Made by a program: the position numbers and the translations under genes | Source: Cesiribacter sp. SM1 | GTDB lineage: Bacteria; Bacteroidota; Bacteroidia; Cytophagales; Cyclobacteriaceae | Length of the DNA: 64,000 nt | NCBI RefSeq assembly: GCF_020178975.1 | Contig: NZ_JAHXBU010000041.1 | Coordinates: forward strand, 62,001-126,000 | Direction of reading: 5' to 3' | Part shown: in pieces, positions 36,924 through 46,123 of the stretch | Position numbering within the stretch: position 1 is the stretch's first letter | Layout: each line of letters opens with the position of its first letter | The notes under the pieces: model-generated | Told to the model about the DNA's origin: nothing | Database searches by the model: none | What the model saw: the letters and a program-made list of their open reading frames with translations, nothing else

Positions 36924-39900
36924 TTAGTCTCCACCAAAAATATAACGGATACCAAACTGACCTCTCCAACGAGACAGGAAGTCGCTTACAAAGTAAGGAT
37001 TACCATCGTTTAATCCCTCACCTGTATAAGTATACACCGGCACACGGCTATCTGGATCAACAGACACATCAATCAATGAGAATGAGTTGTTTGTGATAGA
37101 GTACTGACGGCCCCAATCAGCATTGATCAGGTTACCCAGGTTGAATACGTCGAAGGTTAACTGAATGCGGTGATCTGTTTCACCCACAATGTTCAGCTTA
37201 ATTTCGTGCATCAGGCGAAGGTCAACTTGGTTGGTCCATGGCAGACGGGCACCATTTCTTTCGGCATACTGGCCGCGTCTTTCGCTCAGGTAATCATCTG
37301 CTTCGATATAAGCATTCAGAGCGTTCCACTGAGCAATTTGCTCCTGCTCAGAACCAGAGAACTGTACTTCTGAAGAGCTGGCTGGCACATAAATCAGGTC
37401 GTTACCTGCAGTATTATCGTTGTTGATGTCATCACCATAAACATACGAGAATGGTATGCCAGACTGGCCATTGTAGAACAGGCTAAGGGTTGTAGCACTA
37501 CCGCTTTCATAACGAAGCTTATAGCTAAGGGCAGCCACTACGCGTGAGCGTACATCAAAGTCGGAGTATCCCAGTTCAGGAGTATTCGGACCGTATACGT
37601 TCTCTACATATCTCCAGTTAGAGTAAGCCTGGCTGGAAGTACCTGCGTTAACATCCTTTGCAACACCATAGTTGTAAGAAACTGATGTTCTCAGGCCGTT
37701 ATTGAAGAACTTTTGTAAAGTTGCAGAAGCATTGTAGGCATAACCTTCACTGGTGTTGGTAAGCAACAGAACGTTGTTAAAGTTATTATTACGGAATTCA
37801 TCCGAGAAATATGGTCTGTTATCAGCACCAGCCAGTGTACCATCCTGCTGAACGTTCAGGTTTCTGTAGTCGATATTGCGCAGGTTTTTAGTGAAGATAC
37901 CTTCAAGAGTACCAACAATACCACCAGGTAATTCCTGATCTACCGCTAAGTTAGCACGGAATACTTTAGGGAATTTAAAATCAGGATCTGTTACGTTGAT
38001 CTCTGCAGCGCTTTCAGATCTGCCAAGATCAGCAGAAGTAGGCTGGCTGAAAGGATCTGGATTGAACCTGAAGTCTTCAGGAGTGCTCCGGAGGTTTACA
38101 AATGCGCTACCAATTACCAGACCAGTGTTGGTATATTGGTTAGACAGCCACACAAAAGGCAGCCTGCCTGTAAACATACCTACACCACCACGTACCTGAG
38201 TCGTGCCACTTTCTGTTGCTTTCCAGTTAAATCCTAAACGGGGAGAGAACATTACCTGTGCACCTGGCAGTTCGTTGGTTGCCACACCATATTCTTCGCC
38301 AAAAGCAGCGTTGAAGGCTTCGTTAACGCCAGGCGTTTCGCTGAATGTAGGAACGTCAATCCTAACACCTGCAGTCAGCATCAGGTTACGGGCAGCCTCA
38401 AACTCATCCTGCAGGTAGAAGCCAAGCTGATAAGCATTGAACTCTGCTCCCTGCATTGGATTATTGGTGCGAGAGTAAGAACGGCTGTATTGAGTAGGAA
38501 CCACCTCATTTTCTGTGCCTACTAACTCAAAAAGGTCAAGGCCAGAATATTGAACACCATCGATCACCCTGTTGTCATAACGGTAAGCACCGTAGTTTTC
38601 ACGAATGAAGAGGTTATAAGTAGAGTAAAACTCATTGTGCGTTCCCAGTGTAATGGCGTGCTTACCCATATAATAGGTAAAGTTGTTTGTGATGGTGAAC
38701 ACGTCCTGGTCAAGCTGGTTAGCTACAGAAAATGCCTCAGATCCTAAGTTGATCTGGCGACCACCACTCAGACGAATGTTTACAGCAGGAAACGGAGAGC
38801 CTAATGCTTCACGGTCGTCGCGTACTGTAGTGTAGCCCAGGCGGAAAGTATTCGACATGTTGGCTCCAATACGGCTATTCAGCTCAAGTACGGTAGAGTT
38901 GGTAGTAGTAGGGAAGAAAACACCTGCATTAGAGAAGTTTACCTGGTTTGGATTACGGGTAAAATCAAGTTCTTGACCATATACATACGAGTGACGCAGG
39001 GTCAGGCGGTGGTTATCGTTGATGTTCCAGTCAAGACGGCCAAATATTTTTTCGCTGCTGCGCTCATCGCTCAGAGACGCATACTGACCTGGATCATATC
39101 CCAAACGCTCAGCTACATCCACAACTCTTTCCAGCTCGTCGATAGTTATGTTGGAAGAAGAGGTACCAGGAGCAAACAGCAATGGACTTGTTCTGTTGGT
39201 AACCTCACCGTTTACAAAGAAGAAAAGCTTGTTTGGCACAATAGGACCTCCCAGGCGGAAACCAGTCTGATAGTCAGTGTAGTCGTCCAGGCGGGTTCTG
39301 GCTTCGTCCGGGCTTTTGCCCACCAGCTTTTCGTTGTTACCGAAATAGTAAGCAGATCCGGTAAAGTTATTAGTACCAGAACGTGTTACGGCATTGATAC
39401 CTGCACCGGTAAAACCACCCTGCAGTACACTATAAGGAGCAATTACAACCTGTACTTCCTGGATCGCATCCAGAGAGATAGGCTGAACACCTGTCTGGCC
39501 ACCGTTAGTACCAGTAGCAGAAAGACCAAATACGTCGTTGTTTACAGTACCATCAATGGCAAACTGGTTGTAACGGTTGTTTTGGCCGGCAAATGAAATA
39601 CCACTACCACCGGCAGTGCTAGCCTGTGGGGTAAGGCGGGTAAAGTCGTTCAAACCACGTGAAATGGTTGGCAGTGACTCCAGTTGTTCTTCAGTAACGT
39701 TAGTAGCAGCACCTGTTCTTTCGCTGTTCATTACCGGGTTGGTATTCGCGGTAATTTCAACTTCCTCAAGAACACCACCTTCTTCAGTTAATGAAGTATT
39801 CAGCACATACTCCTGGCCTAACTTCAGGTTAATACCATTGTATACTTTAGGCTCATACCCTACAAAAGATACGGTTACATTATAAGGACCACCTACCTGC

Positions 39901-40118
39901 ATGGCTGGTATTGTGAAACGGCCATCAGCACGTGTTGCTGCACCATAGCGAGTACCTGTAGGTTCGTGTACGGCAATTACATTTGCCCCTGGCAATGTAC
40001 TTCCGTCTGCAGCACTCACTACACCACTCATGCTAGCTGTAGTAATACCCTGTGCCCAACTGAAGTTAGGCAGCAAGCATGCAGCAGTAAATAAAACACT
40101 AAGTAGAAATTGCTTCAT
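36924..40118 (-). CDS. Oar-like TonB-dependent receptor
   Basis: I start this gene at the ATG at 40116-40118, where MKQFLLSVLFTAACLLPNFSWAQ forms a good signal peptide; the frame is open for 11 further codons, but a promoter-like -7 element overlaps that extension. The 1064-residue product has a carboxypeptidase-regulatory-like Ig domain (about 20-110; SGVVSAADGSTLPGANV), a plug domain (about 120-250; EEVEITANTNPVMNSERTG, GIINxVTRSGTNNFTGSAYYF) and a beta-barrel to the C-terminus. This is the order of Oar proteins of Myxococcus and of outer-membrane importers and protease substrates of Bacteroidota. No SusD partner is adjacent, so it is not a typical SusCD pair. The cargo is unknown. Confidence 0.92.
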   Translation of the reverse strand: MKQFLLSVLFTAACLLPNFSWAQGITTASMSGVVSAADGSTLPGANVIAVHEPTGTRYGAATRADGRFTIPAMQVGGPYNVTVSFVGYEPKVYNGINLKLGQEYVLNTSLTEEGGVLEEVEITANTNPVMNSERTGAATNVTEEQLESLPTISRGLNDFTRLTPQASTAGGSGISFAGQNNRYNQFAIDGTVNNDVFGLSATGTNGGQTGVQPISLDAIQEVQVVIAPYSVLQGGFTGAGINAVTRSGTNNFTGSAYYFGNNEKLVGKSPDEARTRLDDYTDYQTGFRLGGPIVPNKLFFFVNGEVTNRTSPLLFAPGTSSSNITIDELERVVDVAERLGYDPGQYASLSDERSSEKIFGRLDWNINDNHRLTLRHSYVYGQELDFTRNPNQVNFSNAGVFFPTTTNSTVLELNSRIGANMSNTFRLGYTTVRDDREALGSPFPAVNIRLSGGRQINLGSEAFSVANQLDQDVFTITNNFTYYMGKHAITLGTHNEFYSTYNLFIRENYGAYRYDNRVIDGVQYSGLDLFELVGTENEVVPTQYSRSYSRTNNPMQGAEFNAYQLGFYLQDEFEAARNLMLTAGVRIDVPTFSETPGVNEAFNAAFGEEYGVATNELPGAQVMFSPRLGFNWKATESGTTQVRGGVGMFTGRLPFVWLSNQYTNTGLVIGSAFVNLRSTPEDFRFNPDPFSQPTSADLGRSESAAEINVTDPDFKFPKVFRANLAVDQELPGGIVGTLEGIFTKNLRNIDYRNLNVQQDGTLAGADNRPYFSDEFRNNNFNNVLLLTNTSEGYAYNASATLQKFFNNGLRTSVSYNYGVAKDVNAGTSSQAYSNWRYVENVYGPNTPELGYSDFDVRSRVVAALSYKLRYESGSATTLSLFYNGQSGIPFSYVYGDDINNDNTAGNDLIYVPASSSEVQFSGSEQEQIAQWNALNAYIEADDYLSERRGQYAERNGARLPWTNQVDLRLMHEIKLNIVGETDHRIQLTFDVFNLGNLINADWGRQYSITNNSFSLIDVSVDPDSRVPVYTYTGEGLNDGNPYFVSDFLSRWRGQFGIRYIFGGD

Positions 40119-40148
40119 TATATGTGTGATTAATAAAACTTTGCAATG

Positions 40149-40156
40149 CAAAATTA
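40149..40156 (-). promoter_or_regulatory. Bacteroidota -7 element (TAATTTTG) for the receptor gene
   Basis: On the minus strand TAATTTTG at 40156-40149 matches TAnnTTTG exactly and lies 31 bases before the ATG at 40118, leaving a leader of about 25 bases. The -33 box is not clear (TTTCG is nearest but off by a few bases). Confidence 0.4.
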
Positions 40157-40561
40157 CACGCCGTCTTCTATTGTGGCAGCGAAATTATGTTATAAATATG
40201 AGAACATCAAGCACACATTTTTCACATTAGCTTAACATTGGAATCCAGACAACGTTTGCGCTTCAGCCACAATACAACGCATATCAATATATTGAATATC
40301 AGACCATTAACTCACCCACATTGTTTATACCATCTGCACTTTTTTTGTAACCGGCAAATCTTACAATTCAGAATTTTATTCTAAAAACAAAGCTTAAATC
40401 GATATTTAAAAGCATTTCAACAGTTAAAAACATCCGGAATCAGGCTTATTCTGGCATGGTGTTAAATAATTTTCATATCCAAAATTACCTGCCAAAGCAG
40501 GGGCTAAAAGCAGCGTTTTTTTGATCCTTAACAAGCCTTAAAACAGGTATATTTTTTTTTG
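40152..40561. other. Intergenic region upstream of the receptor gene
   Basis: About 410 AT-rich bases between the receptor start and the stop of the AI-2E family gene, both on the minus strand. A T-run of nine at about 40552-40560 is just after the latter stop, but no strong stem precedes it. I see no gene, RNA or repeat. Confidence 0.5.
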
Positions 40562-41677
40562 CTATCGGAATATTTTTTTAAATCCGGCACTCAGGCGCAC
40601 CTTCCAGTCCCGGTAAGTTTTAGTCTCATTTTTAACTTCTGCAGGTACGCCAAGCAGAAAACCATAGGGTTTCAGTACATCTACAGCATCAAAAACCACC
40701 TTTAACATGGCTATGAAGGGAATAAAGAGAATCATGCCGGCGGGGCCCCATACCGCACCGCCTACAAGTAAGGCCAGAATAGCTGCAAAAGGATTTAACT
40801 GTACTTTGTTGCCCACAATATTAGGTGTAATGAAGTTTCCCTCCAGCACCTGTACCAGCCAGAATATAATGGCAATGGAAACCGGGTAGAGCAGGGAGTC
40901 TGTTGTAAAAAGGGCATACAGAATTGGCAGCAAGGAGCCAATGAAGATTCCGATGTATGGAATAATGGTGAGCAGCGCTGCCAGAAAGCCAAAGAAAATG
41001 GCATACCTGATTCCCACCACCGACAATCCTATAATATTAAGTACGGCTACAATACATATTACCATAAACAGCCCCAGGATGTAATCCTGCATTACCTGCT
41101 GTATTTGCTCCAGTACCCGCTGAAGCCGATCGTGCTGCTGCCGTGGCATTAAGCGGTAAAGAAACTCCTTGAAAAAACTGCGGTAGTAGAGCATAAAGAA
41201 CAGCCCGATGGGCACAATCACCAGGTAATTAAGTATACCCGCCGTTATACTGAAGGTGGTACTGTAAATAGCACTACTGTTCTGCAGAAAATTGTTAACC
41301 GATCTTCTGAAATATTCTGACTGTACCGACTGATCAATTCCAAACTGGCTTTCAAAATAGTTCTGAACCTGGCTTAGCTTCTGATCAACCTTAACACTTA
41401 GCTCGGGCAGTTCTCTGCTGATGCTGTCGATCTGCAGTCCAAGCATATAACCAACGCCGGCAATAATACCCAGCATCAGTAGTATGCAAAGAACGGCTGA
41501 AATACTGCGAGGTATAAGCGCACGCTCAAACCGCTGGCAAAGCGGAAAAAGCAATAGCGAGAACACCATTGCCAGAGACAGAGGTATGAGTATACCTTTA
41601 GCTACAATAACGGCGTAAAACGTAAGAATCGCACCCAATAAAATAGTTGTATATTTAAAATAGCCGGGAAATTCCAT
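40562..41677 (-). CDS. AI-2E family transporter (PerM-like)
   Basis: A 371-residue inner-membrane protein with about seven to eight hydrophobic helices: paired helices at the N-terminus (TTILLGAILTFYAVIVAKGILIPLSLAMVFSLLLFPL, partly), a soluble helical stretch (about 75-150), then helices in the C-terminal half with the family signature PYIGIFIGSLLPILYAL and VQVLEGNFITPNIVGNKV. This is the AI-2E/PerM family; some members export autoinducer-2 and others move ions, so the substrate here is open. Divergent from the M14 peptidase gene with only 56 bases between starts, so the two promoters must overlap closely. Confidence 0.92.
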   Translation of the reverse strand: MEFPGYFKYTTILLGAILTFYAVIVAKGILIPLSLAMVFSLLLFPLCQRFERALIPRSISAVLCILLMLGIIAGVGYMLGLQIDSISRELPELSVKVDQKLSQVQNYFESQFGIDQSVQSEYFRRSVNNFLQNSSAIYSTTFSITAGILNYLVIVPIGLFFMLYYRSFFKEFLYRLMPRQQHDRLQRVLEQIQQVMQDYILGLFMVICIVAVLNIIGLSVVGIRYAIFFGFLAALLTIIPYIGIFIGSLLPILYALFTTDSLLYPVSIAIIFWLVQVLEGNFITPNIVGNKVQLNPFAAILALLVGGAVWGPAGMILFIPFIAMLKVVFDAVDVLKPYGFLLGVPAEVKNETKTYRDWKVRLSAGFKKIFR

Positions 41678-41733
41678 GTATAGGTTTATCTTTAACGGCA
41701 GTAGAATATGCTATTAACTCTTAAACGGATAAA

Positions 41734-44313
41734 ATGCTTAAAAGAACTTTACTATATCTTTTCCTATTCTGCACTTCTGCCCTACTCCCTTACCAGACCA
41801 CCGCACAAAAGCAGGACCTTTCCTATTACCTACCGGATAATGTACAGCTTAACCCCGCCATTCCAACACCAGATTCTGTACTGGGCTGGGGCGTTGGTGA
41901 GTGGCATGTAAGCCACGATAAACTGGTTGAATACATGCAGGTGCTGGCCCGGGCCTCTGACCGTATACAGATCCAGACAACCGGCTACACCCACGAAAGG
42001 CGCCCGCTCTTACTGCTTACCATTACGCACCCCAACAACCAGCCGCGCCTGCAGGAGATTAAGCAAAAAAGGCAGCAGCTGGTAAACAACCCGCAAAGTA
42101 TATCCGATGCTGAGCTTGCCCGGCTCCCTGCGGTATCCTACATGGGCTTTAGTATACACGGCAACGAAGCCAGCGGCAGCAATGCAGCCCTGCTCACTGC
42201 CTACTATCTGGCAGCAGCCCAGGGCCCCGAGATTGAACAAATGCTGCAGGATGTGGTGGTCTTGCTCGATCCGGCCTTTAACCCCGATGGCCTGCAGCGC
42301 TTCAGCAGCTGGGTAAATGCACATAAAAGTAAAAATGAGGTATCTGACCCACAGAACAGGGAGCTGAATGAAGCCTGGCCCCGCGGCCGCACCAACCACT
42401 ACTGGTTTGACCTGAACCGCGACTGGCTGCCGGTGCAGCAGCCAGAATCGCAGGCACGCCTGAAGATATTCCACGACTGGAAGCCCAATGTACTGACCGA
42501 CCACCACGAGATGGGGGCGGGCAGCACCTTTTTTTTCCAGCCGGGTGTGCCCTCCCGCAACAATCCTATTACACCGGAAGCTACCTATAAGCTTACCAAA
42601 GCCATTGCCCAGTACCATGTAGAGGCGCTGGATGCTATTGGCTCGCTCTACTATTCAGAAGAAGATTATGATGATTTTTTCTACGGCAAGGGCTCTACCT
42701 ACCCGGATGTAAACGGGGCTGTAGGCATCCTTTTTGAGCAGGCAAGCTCCCGTGGCCATGCTCAGGAAAGCAGCCATGGTATTCTGCGCTTTCCGTTTAC
42801 CATCCGCAACCAGTTTACCACCACTCTTTCTACGCTTAAAGCTACCCATGCGCTTAAGCAGCGGCTGCTGGAACATCAGCGCTGGTTTTACCAGTCGGCG
42901 CAAAAAGAGGCCGCTGCCGATCCGGAAAAAGGATATGTGTTTGGCGCCGCCGGAGATGCCGCCCGCCCACTGGAACTGGTAGAGATGCTAAAGCGACACC
43001 AGATTGAGGTACATAAAGCAGCCGAAGCGCCCACTGTACAGGGCAACAAGATCAGCAGGGAAAACAGCTATGTAGTACCGCTTAACCAGCCGCAGTACCG
43101 CCTTATTAAGGCTATTTTTGAAACCAGGAAATCTTTTACCGACAGCCTCTTCTATGATATCTCTGCCTGGACCCTGCCCCTGGCCTATAACCTGCCCTAT
43201 AAGGCACTCGACAGAAGGGAGCTCAGCAGGCTGATGGGAGAAAAAGTAGAAAATGCGCAATTGCCCCCCGGCACGGTAAGCGGCGGCATGAGCAATTACG
43301 GATATTTGCTGCCCTGGCAACCCCTCTATGCTCCAAGAGCGCTAAACCAGCTTTTACAGGAAAACCTGCGCCTGCGGGTAATTACAGAGCCTGTACAACA
43401 TGCGGGTACCACCTTTGGCCGTGGCTCAGTATGGATACCCCTGCAATCGCAGGACATTGGGGCTGATAGTTTATACAGCCTGGTAAACAGGGTGGCAGCA
43501 CAGAATAACCTGCAGATACAATCTGTAACCAGTGGCAGCACCGGGGGTGTGAACCTGGGCAGTCCCAGCCTGCTTTCGGTAACACAACCAAAGGTAATGA
43601 TTGCGGTGGGAGATGGTGTTACCTCTTACGATGCCGGGGAGATATGGCACCTGCTCGACCAGCGCTACGACATTCAGCATAGCCTGGTACCTATGGAAAG
43701 GGTACGCTCTGCTGACCTGACCCGTTACAATGTTATTATTTTGCCCGACGGCTACTATGGTTCTGCTGTAGATGCAATACCGGCCCTACGTGAATGGCTG
43801 CGGGAAGGCGGCACCCTTATTGGCCTGCAGGGCGGTGCCCGCTGGATGGCACAAAACGGATTGAGCAATGCCAAATACAAAAAAACGCAAAACCAGGATA
43901 GCCTCCGAGGTCCGCAGCCTTACGCCTCACTAAGCCAGCGCAGAGGCGCACGCGAAATGGGCGGTGCTATTTTCCAGGCAGCGGCAGATACTACCCATCC
44001 CCTGCTATGGGGGTACACCACTCCAAACGTAAGTCTGTTTAGAACCAACACCCATGTGCTGGAAGCCACCAACAGCCTGTACGCCCACCCGCTGCGCTAT
44101 ACCCAGAATCCGGTACAGGCTGGCTATGTCTGGCCCGGGCACCTGGAGAGCCTAAGAGGCACTCCTGCTGTGCAGATATCATCCATTGGCAGAGGCAGGG
44201 CCATTGTTATTCCCGACAATCCTGCATTCAGGGCATTCTGGCGTGGATCGGAACGGATCCTGATCAACGCTATTTTCTTTGGACCGCTGATAGATTCGCG
44301 GTCAACCAGATGA
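41734..44313 (+). CDS. M14 zinc carboxypeptidase-like protein with a class I amidotransferase-like C-domain
   Basis: An exported 859-residue protein (signal peptide ending TTAQ near residue 24). The N-terminal half is an M14 metallopeptidase: the HxxE zinc motif is in IHGNEASGSN (near residue 147), with DLNRDW and the third His ligand in TDHHEMGAGS following. The C-terminal third (about 620-800; VMIAVGDGVTSYDAGEIWHLLDQRYD, partly; RYNVIILPDGYYG; LREGGTLIGLQGGARW) has the fold of a class I glutamine-amidotransferase-like domain without an obvious nucleophile Cys in the elbow, as in other large Bacteroidota M14 proteins. Likely a periplasmic or surface carboxypeptidase acting on peptides; the substrate is not known. 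Ends at a remarkable 25-bp palindrome. Confidence 0.88.
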   Translation: MLKRTLLYLFLFCTSALLPYQTTAQKQDLSYYLPDNVQLNPAIPTPDSVLGWGVGEWHVSHDKLVEYMQVLARASDRIQIQTTGYTHERRPLLLLTITHPNNQPRLQEIKQKRQQLVNNPQSISDAELARLPAVSYMGFSIHGNEASGSNAALLTAYYLAAAQGPEIEQMLQDVVVLLDPAFNPDGLQRFSSWVNAHKSKNEVSDPQNRELNEAWPRGRTNHYWFDLNRDWLPVQQPESQARLKIFHDWKPNVLTDHHEMGAGSTFFFQPGVPSRNNPITPEATYKLTKAIAQYHVEALDAIGSLYYSEEDYDDFFYGKGSTYPDVNGAVGILFEQASSRGHAQESSHGILRFPFTIRNQFTTTLSTLKATHALKQRLLEHQRWFYQSAQKEAAADPEKGYVFGAAGDAARPLELVEMLKRHQIEVHKAAEAPTVQGNKISRENSYVVPLNQPQYRLIKAIFETRKSFTDSLFYDISAWTLPLAYNLPYKALDRRELSRLMGEKVENAQLPPGTVSGGMSNYGYLLPWQPLYAPRALNQLLQENLRLRVITEPVQHAGTTFGRGSVWIPLQSQDIGADSLYSLVNRVAAQNNLQIQSVTSGSTGGVNLGSPSLLSVTQPKVMIAVGDGVTSYDAGEIWHLLDQRYDIQHSLVPMERVRSADLTRYNVIILPDGYYGSAVDAIPALREWLREGGTLIGLQGGARWMAQNGLSNAKYKKTQNQDSLRGPQPYASLSQRRGAREMGGAIFQAAADTTHPLLWGYTTPNVSLFRTNTHVLEATNSLYAHPLRYTQNPVQAGYVWPGHLESLRGTPAVQISSIGRGRAIVIPDNPAFRAFWRGSERILINAIFFGPLIDSRSTR

Positions 44314-44316
44314 TGT

Positions 44317-44375
44317 AGCTTTATATAGAATGAGCCCCGGCAAGTTATCTGCCGGGGCTCATTCTATATAAAGCT
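44317..44375. terminator. 25-bp perfect inverted repeat between convergent genes
   Basis: The arm at 44317-44341 (starts AGCTTTATATAGAATGAG, ends CCCCGGC) is the exact reverse complement of 44351-44375, with the 9-base loop AAGTTATCT. It begins 3 bases after the M14 stop and lies 54 bases before the stop of 44430-45026 on the other strand. There is no T-tract on either side, so it is not a textbook intrinsic terminator. It probably acts as a bidirectional 3'-end structure. Confidence 0.85.
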
Positions 44376-44429
44376 TGTGTGAAAAAGAGTAAAGATGTTA
44401 TGTATTACCCTGTACAACCATGTTCCGGA

Positions 44430-45026
44430 CTAGCGCCCACCACCTAACAGGTAGCCGACCGATAGCTGCAGCACCCGGTTACCACCCTCATCATCCCTGA
44501 TGGCTTCCGGCACATTAACACTGGCAGGCAGCTCATCTTCATACACCTGTGTTAGGCCATACATATAGCGCAAGTCAAGCGTAATACGCTGCGCAAAGCT
44601 GTAGCCCAGGCCCAAACCAACGCCTCCATCAAAATTATTCAGAATATCTTCCCAGGTATCATTTCCCTTTTTTGAATTGATCAAAACACCAACATAAGGC
44701 CCAAACTGCAGGCTAAAGGCATCTCCCAGCATTACCTTTGCCATTACCGGCAGCTCCAGGTACATCAAGGTAAGATTATCTTCAGTGCCTGTATCACCTG
44801 TACCTTTAAGGGTAAACAGCAGCTCCGGTTGCAGGCTCACGCCCGGTGCTATTGGTGCATTTAACATTCCACCTACTGCATAACCCAGAATGAACTCACT
44901 ATCATCAACATTTTTACCATCGATGGTAGCCAGGTTAACACCCGCCTTGAGCCCAACCCTGGCTTGAGCCAGGGCACCTCCTGCAAACAAAGCCAGAAGA
45001 GTAAGTGTAAAAAATATCTTTCTCAT
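44430..45026 (-). CDS. Outer-membrane beta-barrel protein (PorT-like)
   Basis: A 198-residue exported barrel protein. A signal peptide (KIFFTLTLLALFAGGALAQ) is followed by ARVGLKAGVNLATIDG, the usual first strand of the PF13568 outer-membrane beta-barrel group, and then by alternating strands to a final LQLSVGYLLGG. Such proteins form small eight-strand barrels of unknown function and are very common in Cytophagales. It ends beside the palindrome at 44317-44375. Transcribed on its own or with the methyltransferase-like gene at 45082, which lies upstream on the same strand with a 55-base gap. Confidence 0.8.
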   Translation of the reverse strand: MRKIFFTLTLLALFAGGALAQARVGLKAGVNLATIDGKNVDDSEFILGYAVGGMLNAPIAPGVSLQPELLFTLKGTGDTGTEDNLTLMYLELPVMAKVMLGDAFSLQFGPYVGVLINSKKGNDTWEDILNNFDGGVGLGLGYSFAQRITLDLRYMYGLTQVYEDELPASVNVPEAIRDDEGGNRVLQLSVGYLLGGGR

Positions 45027-45081
45027 GTCTTAATATTATCCTGTTACAACTGCAACACTAACAGGATAGCGCTGTAAAAGG

Positions 45082-45879
45082 TTATGAGAAACTACGCTGC
45101 CGCGCTGCCTCGAAAACTACCACTGCTGCCGCTGCAGATACATTCATGGAATCAATTACTCCACGCATGGGAATGATGATGTTCTGATCTGAAGCCCTGA
45201 GCCACACATTGGTAAGGCCGGTTGCTTCTGTACCCATTACCAGGGCAGCCGGCTCGCTAAGATCTACAGTATCGTAGCGAACAGAAGCTGTAAGCGCGGT
45301 GGCATATATCTTTATCTTATGCTGCCTTAGCCAGGCGATGGTTTCTTCTGATGTGGCAGCAGCTATTGGCTGGGTGAACACACAGCCAACACTGGAGCGG
45401 ATTACATTAGGATTATAAAAATCAGCTTTAGGGTCACAGATGATCAGCGCATCAAGTTTGGCTGCATCGGCCGTACGAAGCAGCGCCCCCAGGTTACCTG
45501 GCTTTTCCACGCCCTCACAAACCAGTATCAGCGGGTTATCGCTCAGCTCCAGGTTGTGGAGGCCATGCTCTTTCATAAGGGCCACAGCCAGTAAGCCACC
45601 CGTTGTTTTCCGGTAGGCAACCTTTTCGAACACCTGCAGGCTCAGCTCTATCTGCTCGGCGTTGCCTGCTTCATAAATAGCATCTCTAGCTTCCTGTGTA
45701 TTGATAAGCTGCGGACAGAAGTAAAGGCTCTCAATACGATAACCTCCGGCAATGGCAAGCCTGATCTCCCGCGGGCCTTCTATCACAAACATATTATCGT
45801 TGCGGCGGGTGCGGCTTTTCTCCTGAAGTTCGAGCAGCTTTTTTATGCGGGGGTTTTGGGGCGAGGTAATAACGAGCAT
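45082..45879 (-). CDS. TrmH/SpoU family RNA 2'-O-methyltransferase
   Basis: A 265-residue protein with the two parts of TrmH-type enzymes: an N-terminal substrate-binding domain (SPQNPRIKKLLELQEKSRTRR with FVIEGPREI) and a C-terminal SPOUT knotted domain. The three SpoU motifs are visible: GVEKPGNLGALLRTADA (motif 1), ALVMGTEATGL (motif 2) and IPMRGVIDSMNVSAAAAVVVFEA (motif 3, with the SAM-binding loop). It should add a 2'-O-methyl to tRNA or rRNA. The exact target (for example rRNA G2251 as in RlmB) cannot be set. Divergent from 46124-47038. Confidence 0.92.
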   Translation of the reverse strand: MLVITSPQNPRIKKLLELQEKSRTRRNDNMFVIEGPREIRLAIAGGYRIESLYFCPQLINTQEARDAIYEAGNAEQIELSLQVFEKVAYRKTTGGLLAVALMKEHGLHNLELSDNPLILVCEGVEKPGNLGALLRTADAAKLDALIICDPKADFYNPNVIRSSVGCVFTQPIAAATSEETIAWLRQHKIKIYATALTASVRYDTVDLSEPAALVMGTEATGLTNVWLRASDQNIIIPMRGVIDSMNVSAAAAVVVFEAARQRSFS

Positions 45880-46004
45880 TACAAAAAGGTTGTTATTATT
45901 AATGAACGACTGTGAAGGCTGTTAGTTAAATATTATCAAAGCTGGTCCGGATTATGCAAATTTGCGAAAATGATCGCTGCTGCAGTTCCGCTAAACAAAT
46001 AAAG

Positions 46005-46033
46005 CGGGTTTTATTTTTCAGATAGAAAACCCG
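46005..46033. promoter_or_regulatory. Hairpin in the divergent methyltransferase spacer
   Basis: CGGGTTTT (46005-46012) pairs with AAAACCCG (46026-46033) around a 13-base loop. It lies about 90 bases upstream of the ATG at 46124 and could be in the leader of that gene or act as a DNA site. No poly-T follows on the plus strand. Confidence 0.35.
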
Positions 46034-46123
46034 TACCACACAAATGCTGCAAATGCGTGCTGAATTTACATTGGGTTTCCGGACGAACCTACAAAACAGA
46101 AACCTTTTGGAAGAGGAGAACAC

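Noticed and set aside
40119-40151. Upstream start for the TonB-dependent receptor at 40151
   Set aside because: It overlaps an exact -7 element (TAATTTTG), and the extra residues would precede the signal peptide.
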